Positions 46,723 to 55,446 of a stretch of 64,000 nucleotides of DNA are shown piece after piece. Location: NCBI RefSeq assembly GCF_900095845.1, contig NZ_FMIX01000003.1:124001-188000 (forward strand), given 5' to 3'. The DNA is from Streptococcus timonensis. Lineage in GTDB: Bacteria > Bacillota > Bacilli > Lactobacillales > Streptococcaceae. The position numbers were made by a program, and so were the translations under genes. Within the stretch, counting starts at the first letter, position 1, and each line of letters opens with the position of its first letter. Under the pieces are notes generated by a model, which saw nothing but the letters and a program-made list of their open reading frames with translations, ran no database searches and had not been told where the DNA came from.

Positions 46723-47370
46723 ATGCAAGAAACGGCTTTTATTTGGGATTTAGACGGGACCTTATTGGACTCCTATGAAGCTATTTTGTCAGGAATTGAG
46801 GAGACCTATGCACAGTTTTCCATTCCTTTTGACAAGGAAAAAGTTCGAGCTTTTATCTTGAAATACTCTGTCCAGGATTTACTAATGCAAGTGGCAGAAG
46901 AAAGAGGCTTGGATGTTGATAGGCTAAATCAAGTCCGTGCTCAGAGCTTGTCTGAAAAGAATGCCCAGGTCATCTTGATGCCGGGGGCGCGCGAGGTTTT
47001 AGCCTGGGCAAATCAGCAAGGAATTCAGCAATTTGTTTACACCCACAAAGGCGATAATGCCTTGACTATTTTACGAGATTTGGGCTTGGATGTTTGTTTC
47101 ACAGAAATTTTGACAAGCCAGAGCGGTTTTGCTCGTAAACCAAGTCCAGAAGCAGCGACCTACCTTATCAGCAAGTACCATTTAAAACCAGAGCGCACCT
47201 ATTACATAGGAGATCGCCTTTTGGATATAGAATTTGCACTAAATAGTGGAATAAAGAGTCTGAATTTTTTAAGTTGTAATAAAGAAGGAAACCAACAAAT
47301 AAGAGCATTAGAGGATATTATCACTCTCTTGAGCAATAATGATGTCTGGAGCAATATGTCAGCTTTATGA
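46723..47370 (+). CDS. HAD-superfamily hydrolase
   Basis: A 215-residue phosphatase-like protein with HAD motif I WDLDGTLLDSY, motif II VYTHKGD, motif III Lys in ARKPSPEA and motif IV YIGDRLLDIEF. The alpha-helical cap after motif I is that of the beta-phosphoglucomutase/phosphoglycolate phosphatase group. The substrate is unknown. It is cotranscribed with the MATE gene. Confidence 0.9.
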   Translation: MQETAFIWDLDGTLLDSYEAILSGIEETYAQFSIPFDKEKVRAFILKYSVQDLLMQVAEERGLDVDRLNQVRAQSLSEKNAQVILMPGAREVLAWANQQGIQQFVYTHKGDNALTILRDLGLDVCFTEILTSQSGFARKPSPEAATYLISKYHLKPERTYYIGDRLLDIEFALNSGIKSLNFLSCNKEGNQQIRALEDIITLLSNNDVWSNMSAL

Positions 47371-47433
47371 CAAAAATCTAACAAACTATTTCAATTAATG
47401 TGGTTTGTTACAGAGTCTAAACAGTTTTGTTAA

Positions 47434-47457
47434 ATAGCCTCAAAAGGGCTTTTTTTC
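47434..47457 (+). terminator. short terminator behind the HAD gene
   Basis: AGCCT/GGGCT 5-bp stem with a CAAAA loop and T7. Confidence 0.5.
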
Positions 47458-47468
47458 TCTTTTCTTTA

Positions 47469-47477
47469 TGTTATGAT
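47469..47477 (+). promoter_or_regulatory. extended -10 promoter of the LysM protein gene
   Basis: TGT-TATGAT (47469-47477), 36 bp before the start codon. Confidence 0.5.
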
Positions 47478-47513
47478 AGACATGTACTACATTGAAAAAG
47501 GAGTTTGAATAGT

Positions 47514-48653
47514 ATGAAGAAACGAATTATTTTGGCATCAACGGTAGCTTTATCAATTGCCCCTGCCTTGGCAGCTCAAGCAGAAGAAGTTGTATGGTCA
47601 CCACGTGCAGTTGAGCAAATTCAAAACGATGTTGCTAAAAGCGAAAATAAAACAAGTTATACAATTAAGTATGGAGACACCTTAAGCACGATTGCAGAAG
47701 CTTTGGGAGTAGACTTAAATGTCCTTGCAAACTTAAACAAAATTACGAATATTGACTTGATTTTCCCAGACACTGTACTGACTACAATTGTCAATGAACA
47801 AGAAGAAGTAACAGGGGTTGAGGTATATACACCAGAAGAAGTAGGTTCTGATGTAGCAAGTGCAACAGCAGATTTGAAAACTAACCAAGTAGTCGTAGAT
47901 GACCAAACTTTACAAGTTGAAGATTTGACTAAACCAGTGGCAGAAACAGAAACTGTAGTTGAAGCAACACCACAAGCTGATGTAGAAGCTGAAGCTGAAG
48001 CTGAAGTGACTCCAGCTGTAGCAGCTGAAGTTGCAGCTCCAGTAGAAGAAACAGTTCCTGCAGCAACGACAGAAGCTGCTCCAGTAACTGAAACACCAGT
48101 TGTGGAAGAAACAACAGTTCAACCGGTAACTGAAACAACGACTGTTGCGGAAGAACCAGTAGCGAAAACAACTACTGTAGCTGAGCCAGCAACAACAGAA
48201 GCTGAACCAGTAAAAACAACTTATCAGGCAGAACCAAGCCAAGCTTCATCACCAACTTATGCAGCACCGGCGGCGCCTGATTATGCAACTATTGCAGCTA
48301 CAAAATCTGAAAATGCAGGTCTACAACCACAAACAGCTGCCTTCAAAGAGGAAGTTGCCAAGTTATACGGTATCACATCATTTAGCGGTTACCGTCCAGG
48401 AGATCCAGGTGACCACGGAAAAGGTCTAGCGATTGACTTCATGGTCCCAGTTAGCTCAGCTCTTGGCGACCAGGTTGCTGAGTATGCTATTCAGAATATG
48501 GCTAGCCGTGGAATCAGTTATGTTATTTGGAAACAGCGTTTCTACGCACCATTCCCAAGCAAATACGGACCAGCCTACACTTGGAATCCAATGCCAGATC
48601 GTGGTAGCGTAACAGAAAACCACTATGATCACGTTCACGTATCTATGAACTAA
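47514..48653 (+). CDS. secreted LysM protein with C-terminal LAS/M15-like domain
   Basis: A 379-residue exported protein: signal peptide (1 to about 24, cut after AAQA), a LysM peptidoglycan-binding domain (about 45-90, YTIKYGDTLSTIAEALGV), a long Ala/Glu/Val/Thr/Pro linker (about 110-245) and a C-terminal domain. The end contains GDHGKGLAIDF and HYDHVHVS, the HxxxxxxD and HxH zinc ligands of LAS-type wall peptidases (VanY/M15 relatives). It probably acts on or binds the cell wall outside the cell. ATG 47514 is chosen because AAGGAG lies 12 bp upstream and the signal peptide begins MKKR. Confidence 0.85.
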   Translation: MKKRIILASTVALSIAPALAAQAEEVVWSPRAVEQIQNDVAKSENKTSYTIKYGDTLSTIAEALGVDLNVLANLNKITNIDLIFPDTVLTTIVNEQEEVTGVEVYTPEEVGSDVASATADLKTNQVVVDDQTLQVEDLTKPVAETETVVEATPQADVEAEAEAEVTPAVAAEVAAPVEETVPAATTEAAPVTETPVVEETTVQPVTETTTVAEEPVAKTTTVAEPATTEAEPVKTTYQAEPSQASSPTYAAPAAPDYATIAATKSENAGLQPQTAAFKEEVAKLYGITSFSGYRPGDPGDHGKGLAIDFMVPVSSALGDQVAEYAIQNMASRGISYVIWKQRFYAPFPSKYGPAYTWNPMPDRGSVTENHYDHVHVSMN

Positions 48654-48663
48654 TAAGATAAGA

Positions 48664-48699
48664 GAAGTAGGGGACTAATTCAGTTTCCTCTTCTTTTTT
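48664..48699 (+). terminator. terminator behind the LysM protein gene
   Basis: GAAG...GGGGACT pairs with AGTTTCC...CTTC across AATTC, with G-T pairs, followed by T6. Confidence 0.75.
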
Positions 48700-48843
48700 G
48701 TTTTCAATTTTTTATCCAATAGAAATCCTTTTATAAAGATAAAAAACAGTTAAGCATAAGGTTTGCTCGAAAATATAAATGTTGAATAAAATGGGACAGA
48801 GTTAAGAAACAGGAAACCAAGTTTATGAAGTGAGCAAAAAACT

Positions 48844-48897
48844 TGCATCATCAATTTATTTATACTATACTTGATAAATCAACAGTTGATTAATCAA
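48844..48897 (+). promoter_or_regulatory. marR promoter with palindromic operator
   Basis: -35 TTGCAT (48844-48849), 16-bp spacer, -10 TATACT (48866-48871). From 48871 to 48897 TTGATAAATCAAC and GTTGATTAATCAA form a 27-bp palindrome with one mismatch pair and a central A. It covers the expected start site, so bound MarR would block transcription. Confidence 0.75.
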
Positions 48898-48917
48898 ATA
48901 CGAATAAAGGAATAGAA

Positions 48918-49343
48918 ATGCTAGAAATAAATGAATTACTCTACCAGCTCCATATAGTAGATCAGACGATTACTCAACTTTTTGAGAAACAATTGGGAAT
49001 TAGTTTGACTCGCTATCAAATTTTGCGGTTTTTATTGCAAAAATCACCGAGTAACCAAACTGCCGTTCAAGAGAAGTTACAGATTGACCAGGCAGCTTTG
49101 ACCCGACATTTTAAGGTATTAGAGTCAGAGGGCTATGTCAGTCGTAAGCGTAATCCAGTCAATCAGCGGGAAGTCCTAGTTGAATTAACCCAAGAGGCTA
49201 AGAATCAACTCTTGATCAATCCACCTAAATATCACTTGAAAGTTAAGGAACAGATGGAAAACATCTTATCGACTGGTGAGCAGAAAGAGCTGATAACTCT
49301 ACTGACCAAACTAGTGTCAGGTCTAGAAAAAATAGAATTTTAA
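48918..49343 (+). CDS. MarR-family transcriptional regulator
   Basis: A 141-residue winged-helix repressor. Helix-turn-helix residues are in AVQEKLQIDQAALTRHFKVLE and the wing is SRKRNPVNQREVLVEL. It probably binds the palindrome over its own promoter and so controls itself and the DUF1304 gene 10 bp downstream. The ligand is unknown. Confidence 0.92.
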   Translation: MLEINELLYQLHIVDQTITQLFEKQLGISLTRYQILRFLLQKSPSNQTAVQEKLQIDQAALTRHFKVLESEGYVSRKRNPVNQREVLVELTQEAKNQLLINPPKYHLKVKEQMENILSTGEQKELITLLTKLVSGLEKIEF

Positions 49344-49353
49344 GGAGAAATCA

Positions 49354-49716
49354 ATGTCACTCATTACTACTATACTAGCAACTATTGTTGCCTTGGAACA
49401 TTTTTATATTTTTTATTTGGAGAGTATCGCAACCCAATCAGATGCAACCAGCCGAGTCTTTAATATGGATAAGGAAGAGTTGACTCGAACATCTGTTACC
49501 TCACTGTTTAAAAACCAAGGAATTTATAATGCCTTGATTGGAGTGTTTCTTATCTATGGGATTTATTTCTCGCATAGCTTAGAAATCGTAACAATTTTTG
49601 TCTTATTTATCATAGGAGCAGCGACTTATGGTGCTTTAACAGCAGATAAAAAAATCATTCTAAAGCAGGGAGGTCCGGCAATTTTAACCTTGCTAAGTAT
49701 CCTTTTCCTAAAATAA
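49354..49716 (+). CDS. DUF1304 membrane protein
   Basis: A 120-residue protein with four membrane helices and the DUF1304 start ALEHFYIFYLES. Function of the family is not known. It is cotranscribed with and presumably regulated by the MarR protein, a pairing common in lactic acid bacteria. Confidence 0.88.
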   Translation: MSLITTILATIVALEHFYIFYLESIATQSDATSRVFNMDKEELTRTSVTSLFKNQGIYNALIGVFLIYGIYFSHSLEIVTIFVLFIIGAATYGALTADKKIILKQGGPAILTLLSILFLK

Positions 49717-49752
49717 AAACAACCAGCACTTTCTATGAAGATGCTGGTTTTT
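49717..49752. terminator. bidirectional terminator between DUF1304 and DUF975 genes
   Basis: AACCAGCA/TGCTGGTT 8-bp stem with a 13-nt loop, T5 on the plus strand. Confidence 0.7.
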
Positions 49753-49763
49753 AATAACTGATA

Positions 49764-50621
49764 TTAAACTTTTTTTCGCTTGATTTCGAGTAATCTTTGA
49801 TAGAAGAAAATTTGATTGCTATAAATATAGGGGTATATAGAAATACTTGCAATGCCAAAGCTAATCCAGATGAGGAAATACCATGGTAAGAGCTTTAAAT
49901 CAAGGACAAAGCGTTGGAACTTGTAGCCTTTCATAAGGAAGCGGCTGGTTTGAAGTGTACGACTTGGTTTTGCAATCCCTATTGCTAGAGTGTCGCAAAG
50001 TAGTAATTCTACTTGGGAGTATGCATAATATTGGGGAAGATAAATAGCAGTTCCTATAACGATCAGAAAAACACTGCCAAAGAAGTAAAGTGCAAAAGTG
50101 AGTAGGAACTGTTCAATATCTGGATTCGTAAGATCGACAGATGGAAATTCAGGATGAAGTTCCACAAATTTTCGAGCCATTAGATTGCTGTAAAAAAGAT
50201 AGTAAACTCCAAGTAGATTAGGTAGGCTCCATAAAAAGAGGTAGAAACGTTTCAGTAGAAGAGTCAGGAAAGTTTGAGTAAAGAAACGGTTATCAAACAG
50301 TGCCAAACTATCCTTGAAAGAAAGTTCTGTCTCAGGAACTCTGAATAGACTGAGAGTTGTAAAAAGAGCACCAATTAAGATAATGGAGCTTGCAAAGCCA
50401 AAGACTAGAGGAAAGAGGGAGGATTGAATTACCGTTATCAAAAAACTGAAAAAGGATTGTTCCAGAATTTCTTCATTAAGTAATGATAAAGGGCTTATAA
50501 AGCTAGAGATAATCAAAAGGATGCTTGGCAATAAATAGACGAGCATCAGTCTAGGATGTTCTGCTGGAAACTGTCGTGCTTGTTGACGGACTTCTTTTAA
50601 ATCAATCTTTGGGTATTTCAT
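49764..50621 (-). CDS. DUF975-family integral membrane protein
   Basis: A 285-residue protein with about six membrane segments. The cytoplasmic N-terminus has the DUF975-like start IDLKEVRQQARQ, and SLALFDNRFFTQTFLTLLLKR and QVELLLCDT are typical inner stretches. Function unknown. No ribosome binding site precedes ATG 50621; instead TATAAT ends 6 bp before it, so the message may be leaderless. Confidence 0.82.
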   Translation of the reverse strand: MKYPKIDLKEVRQQARQFPAEHPRLMLVYLLPSILLIISSFISPLSLLNEEILEQSFFSFLITVIQSSLFPLVFGFASSIILIGALFTTLSLFRVPETELSFKDSLALFDNRFFTQTFLTLLLKRFYLFLWSLPNLLGVYYLFYSNLMARKFVELHPEFPSVDLTNPDIEQFLLTFALYFFGSVFLIVIGTAIYLPQYYAYSQVELLLCDTLAIGIAKPSRTLQTSRFLMKGYKFQRFVLDLKLLPWYFLIWISFGIASISIYPYIYSNQIFFYQRLLEIKRKKV

Positions 50622-50627
50622 GCTTTC

Positions 50628-50636
50628 ATTATACCA
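50628..50636 (-). promoter_or_regulatory. extended -10 of DUF975 gene (leaderless)
   Basis: Minus-strand TGG-TATAAT (50636-50628) followed by six bases and the ATG. Confidence 0.55.
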
Positions 50637-50642
50637 TAGTTC

Positions 50643-50671
50643 GTGACAGTTCCTGTTTTTTTTGATAGAAT
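50643..50671 (+). promoter_or_regulatory. tgt promoter
   Basis: GTGACA (50643-50648), 17-bp spacer, TAGAAT (50666-50671). It is divergent from the DUF975 promoter; the two hexamer sets are only 10 bp apart. Confidence 0.5.
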
Positions 50672-50702
50672 CATACAGTATGCCCTTGGGTGCAGAGTAA
50701 GG

Positions 50703-50723
50703 ACTGGGACTGTTTTTCCCGGT
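50703..50723 (+). other. leader hairpin in front of tgt
   Basis: ACTGGGA/TCCCGGT stem with a 7-nt loop, ending 6 bp before the CGGAGG ribosome binding site. It could tune translation. It does not match the preQ1 riboswitch classes I know. Confidence 0.35.
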
Positions 50724-50734
50724 TTCGGAGGTAA

Positions 50735-51880
<1,146 letters not shown>

Positions 51881-51900
51881 CATTTATTGATAATAAAGCT

Positions 51901-51929
51901 AAAATCCTAAGTTTTCTCTTAGGATTTTT
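51901..51929 (+). terminator. tgt terminator
   Basis: AAATCCTAAG/CTTAGGATTT with a 6-nt loop and T-run. Confidence 0.85.
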
Positions 51930-52012
51930 CTCGTTTTTTTGATAAAATAAGTGTATTATGGAATGAAAATTAGAAGACTTTTAAGCTTCTAATAAATGGA
52001 GAATAAACTCGT

Positions 52013-53830
52013 ATGCGTATTAAATGGTTTTCCTTGATTAGGATTACAGGTCTGCTCTTGGTGCTCTTGTACCATTTCTTTCAGACGATTTTCCCAGGGG
52101 GATTCTTTGGTGTGGATGTCTTTTTCACTTTCTCAGGTTTCCTTATCACCTCACTATTGTTAGAGGAGTTTAGCCAAAAAGGGGAAATTGATATCATAGG
52201 TTTTTTCAGGAGACGCTTTTATCGAATATTTCCTCCTGTTGTGATGATGGTACTTGTCATCATGCCTTTTACCTTGATGGTTCGACAAGATTATGTAGCT
52301 GGAATTGGTGCTCAAATTGCAGGAGTTCTTGGCTTCATGACCAACTTCTACGAAATGTTAACAGGAGGGAGTTACGAATCACAGTTTATCCCTCATCTCT
52401 TTGTTCACAACTGGAGTTTGGCAGTTGAAGTTCACTATTATATTTTGTGGGGATTAGCAGTTTGGATCCTGTCCAAACGCTATAAGACAAGCGGTCAGTT
52501 ACGAGGTACAGTCTTTATCCTCTCATCTGCTGCCTTTCTGATCAGTTTTCTTTCCATGTTCATTGGTAGTTTTATCGTAAGTTCATACTCTACTGTTTAC
52601 TTTTCTAGTTTTACGCATGTCTATCCTTTCTTTTTAGGTAGTGTGTTGGCAACTATAGTAGGAGTTTGTCAAACGACACCGATTTTAAAACGATTAAATA
52701 AGGTTCTAGATTTGAAGCAAACCTTGCTAGTTTTTGCGGGAGGTCTAGGAGTATTGCTCTTACTAACTTTCTTTGTCAAGTTTACTTCCCTATTTACTTA
52801 TTTGCTAGGTTTCTTGCTAGCAAGTCTAGCAACACTTGTTATGATAGTAGCAACTCGCCTCTTGCATGAGAAAACAGAGTCTATCGAAGAACCTAAAATC
52901 GTCAGCTTTTTAGCAGACACTAGCTATGCTGTCTATCTATTTCATTGGCCCTTCTATATTATTTTCTCTCAATTAATGGGAAATATACTAGCGGTTATCC
53001 TAACGACGATCTTCTCTTACCTTTTTGCGACATTATCTTTCTATGTTGTCGAGCCTTTAATTGCAGGGAAGTCGACTTGGCTCTTGGAAAAAACAAAAGA
53101 AATCCCGCATATTAAACCTATTTTTTCTGGTAGCATTGGAGTACTTGGGCTAGTCATGCTGATTATAATGATATTAGCTCCACAAGTTGGTGCCTTTGAA
53201 ACGGACTTAACTGTTAATGGGCTTAAACAAGCTCAATCAAGTCTCGTTCGAACAAAGACAATGGCAGACAAAGAAGAAGCAAGTCGATACAATATTGCTG
53301 AAGGTGTTTCCATCATTGGGGACTCTGTAACCTTGAGAGCCACTCCTGGTTTACAAGAAGTTTTGCCTGATGCTCAGACTGATGCGCAAGTTAGTCGAAA
53401 CACTAAACAAGCAAGTGCGATCATGCTATATAATAGCCAAAATAAAGCTTTGCCTAAAGTTGTGGTAGTTGCTACGGGAGTCAACAATCCCGAGGATTAT
53501 AAAGCAGATCTTGATTTCTTGATTTCGAATTTACCAAAAGGACATCAACTTGTGCTTGTGACTCCGTATGAGGGTGACACAAGTCAGGCAACTCAACCAT
53601 ATGTTGAAAAGTATGCAAGCTATGCTCGTGAAGTAGCTCAACAATACCCATATGTTGAGATTGCTGACTGGAACCAAGTGTCTAAAGACAATCCAGACAT
53701 TTGGAAAGGGACTGACCAGGTTCATTTTGGGAAAGACAATACCAAATTAGAAGAAGGAGCCAAGCTATATGCAGAAACAATTGCTTCTGCTATCAAAGCT
53801 CTTGAAGATAAGCCGGTTAAATCAAAATAA
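52013..53830 (+). CDS. oatA: peptidoglycan O-acetyltransferase (acyltransferase-3 + SGNH; Adr/OatA-like)
   Basis: A 605-residue two-domain protein. Residues 1 to about 390 hold ten or eleven membrane helices of the acyltransferase-3 family, with the catalytic His in LLYHFFQTIF and HNWSLAVEVHYY. The extracytoplasmic SGNH domain (about 410-605) has the Ser in IIGDSVTLR and Asp/His in GTDQVHFG. Acetyl groups are moved across the membrane to the C6 hydroxyl of muramic acid, giving lysozyme resistance; the pneumococcal counterpart is Adr. An inverted repeat lies in the leader (51969-51993). Confidence 0.93.
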   Translation: MRIKWFSLIRITGLLLVLLYHFFQTIFPGGFFGVDVFFTFSGFLITSLLLEEFSQKGEIDIIGFFRRRFYRIFPPVVMMVLVIMPFTLMVRQDYVAGIGAQIAGVLGFMTNFYEMLTGGSYESQFIPHLFVHNWSLAVEVHYYILWGLAVWILSKRYKTSGQLRGTVFILSSAAFLISFLSMFIGSFIVSSYSTVYFSSFTHVYPFFLGSVLATIVGVCQTTPILKRLNKVLDLKQTLLVFAGGLGVLLLLTFFVKFTSLFTYLLGFLLASLATLVMIVATRLLHEKTESIEEPKIVSFLADTSYAVYLFHWPFYIIFSQLMGNILAVILTTIFSYLFATLSFYVVEPLIAGKSTWLLEKTKEIPHIKPIFSGSIGVLGLVMLIIMILAPQVGAFETDLTVNGLKQAQSSLVRTKTMADKEEASRYNIAEGVSIIGDSVTLRATPGLQEVLPDAQTDAQVSRNTKQASAIMLYNSQNKALPKVVVVATGVNNPEDYKADLDFLISNLPKGHQLVLVTPYEGDTSQATQPYVEKYASYAREVAQQYPYVEIADWNQVSKDNPDIWKGTDQVHFGKDNTKLEEGAKLYAETIASAIKALEDKPVKSK

Positions 53831-53839
53831 TTACTTGTA

Positions 53840-53865
53840 AGCAGAGATAAGCATCTCTGCTTTTT
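53840..53865 (+). terminator. oatA terminator
   Basis: AGCAGAGAT/ATCTCTGCT 9-bp stem, 4-nt loop, T5. Confidence 0.85.
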
Positions 53866-53972
53866 AGAGTCAATAAAAGAGACAATAGGCTAGTTTATCA
53901 TTTGTGAAAAAACTTGCCAACTTTTTGGAATTATGAGAAAATAGAGGATATTTATCAGGTGGAGGAACTGCT

Positions 53973-54314
53973 ATGAGAGATGATATCAAGATTAATGACC
54001 GTGCTCTAGCCTTGGAAAATCAGATTATTGAAAAACTAGAAAAAGTATATGATACTGATGTAGAGCTAGATGTATACAATCTTGGATTGATTTACGAGAT
54101 TTACTTGGACGAAAACGGACTTTGTACAATAGTCATGACATTTACAGATACTGCCTGTGACTGTGCAGAAAGTCTGCCTATTGAAATCGTAGCTGGATTA
54201 AAACAAATTGATGGTATTGAGGATGTCAAGGTGGAGGTTACTTGGTCACCTGCTTGGAAGATTACACGCATTAGTCGTTATGGACGTATTGCCTTAGGGT
54301 TGCCTCCACGTTAA
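53973..54314 (+). CDS. MIP18/SufT-like metal-sulfur cluster assembly protein (DUF59)
   Basis: A 113-residue DUF59 protein. YNLGLIYEIYLD and the Cys-containing MTFTDTACDCAESLPIEI match the PaaD/SufT fold, and the C-terminal VEVTWSPAWKITRIS is the usual end motif. The family helps mature Fe-S proteins. No suf genes adjoin it. GGTGGAGG precedes the ATG. Confidence 0.9.
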   Translation: MRDDIKINDRALALENQIIEKLEKVYDTDVELDVYNLGLIYEIYLDENGLCTIVMTFTDTACDCAESLPIEIVAGLKQIDGIEDVKVEVTWSPAWKITRISRYGRIALGLPPR

Positions 54315-54353
54315 GGATTATAGAAAGATAAAGAAAGAACAATAAATCGTGTT

Positions 54354-54382
54354 GAAAATACTAATTAGTATTTTCCTTTTTT
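54354..54382 (+). terminator. terminator behind the SufT-like gene
   Basis: GAAAATACTA/TAGTATTTTC 10-bp stem with a 2-base centre (realistically 8 bp plus a loop), followed by C and T6. Confidence 0.7.
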
Positions 54383-54495
54383 GTTTATTTGTTTTAAACA
54401 ATAAACAAAAATTTTTGTTAAGAGTAGCCACTTTCTTCAAAAAAATGTTATTATAGTAGAAGTGATTATAATAAAAAGAATAAGGTAGGATAGAT

Positions 54496-55446
54496 ATGAA
54501 ATTATCTGTAGTAATTCCGTTTTATAACGAAGAGAATATGATTCAGAAAATGTATGATGAATTGGTTAAAGAAATCAATCAAATTACAAAAGCGGAATTT
54601 GAAATTATTTTTATTAATGACGGAAGTAAGGACCGTACTTTTGAACGTATGTTAGCTATCGCAGCTGGCGATTCACGTGTTAAATATATCAGCTTCAGTC
54701 GAAATTTCGGGAAAGAAGCTGGAACTATTGCAGGACTTGAATACGCAACAGGAGAAGCAGTTATTCTAATGGATGGAGATTTGCAGCATCCACCAGCCAT
54801 GCTTCCACAAATGATTGAAGCTTATGAGCAAGGGTACGATGTCGTAAGTGCTCGTCGTACACGTACAGGCGAAAAACCTCACCGTACGTTTTTAGCCAAA
54901 CATTTTTATAAACTTGCTAATAAAATGATGGATATCGAGCTGATGGACGGAGTCTCTGAATTCCGATTGTTTAGCCGTAAAGTTGTAAACGCCATTATTT
55001 CTATGCAAGAATACAATCGTTTTTCTAAAGGAATTTTTGCTTGGATCGGTTTTAACGAAAAAGTTATCGAATATGAAAACCAAGTACGTACAGTCGGTGA
55101 AACCAAATACTCATTGAAGTTCTCATTAAACTATGCGATTCAAGGGATTTTATCATTCAACGATAAACCTCTTCGTATGTGTATTAATTTTGGTTTATTC
55201 TGCTTAGTAATTTCATTAGTTTATGTTCTTTGGACCTTTATCCAATACCTTGTAGTGCCGGATTCACTCGTGAGTGGATACTTTACTACAATCTTCTCAG
55301 TAGTTCTCTTTGGTGGAATTCAATTGATTTCCATCGGGGTATTAGGAGAGTACATTGGAAAAATTTATTACGAAGTGAAGAAACGTCCACATTATCTTGT
55401 CGACCAAACGAACATAACTGTGAAAGGAGAGCAAAATGACGACTAA
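54496..55446 (+). CDS. family 2 glycosyltransferase, CsbB/GtrB type
   Basis: A 316-residue GT2 enzyme: N-terminal catalytic domain (1 to about 230) with PFYNEENMI, the metal-binding LMDGDLQHPP and FRLFSRKVV, then two C-terminal membrane helices (about 235-260 and 270-295). CsbB/GtrB enzymes place a sugar from its UDP donor on undecaprenyl phosphate at the inner membrane face. It overlaps the first YfhO gene by 11 bp, indicating a three-gene glycosylation unit. Confidence 0.92.
   Translation: MKLSVVIPFYNEENMIQKMYDELVKEINQITKAEFEIIFINDGSKDRTFERMLAIAAGDSRVKYISFSRNFGKEAGTIAGLEYATGEAVILMDGDLQHPPAMLPQMIEAYEQGYDVVSARRTRTGEKPHRTFLAKHFYKLANKMMDIELMDGVSEFRLFSRKVVNAIISMQEYNRFSKGIFAWIGFNEKVIEYENQVRTVGETKYSLKFSLNYAIQGILSFNDKPLRMCINFGLFCLVISLVYVLWTFIQYLVVPDSLVSGYFTTIFSVVLFGGIQLISIGVLGEYIGKIYYEVKKRPHYLVDQTNITVKGEQNDD

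Noticed and set aside
47910..48242. Antisense Cys/Leu-rich frames in the LysM protein gene.
   Set aside because: Result of the Ala/Glu/Thr-rich linker codons on the other strand.
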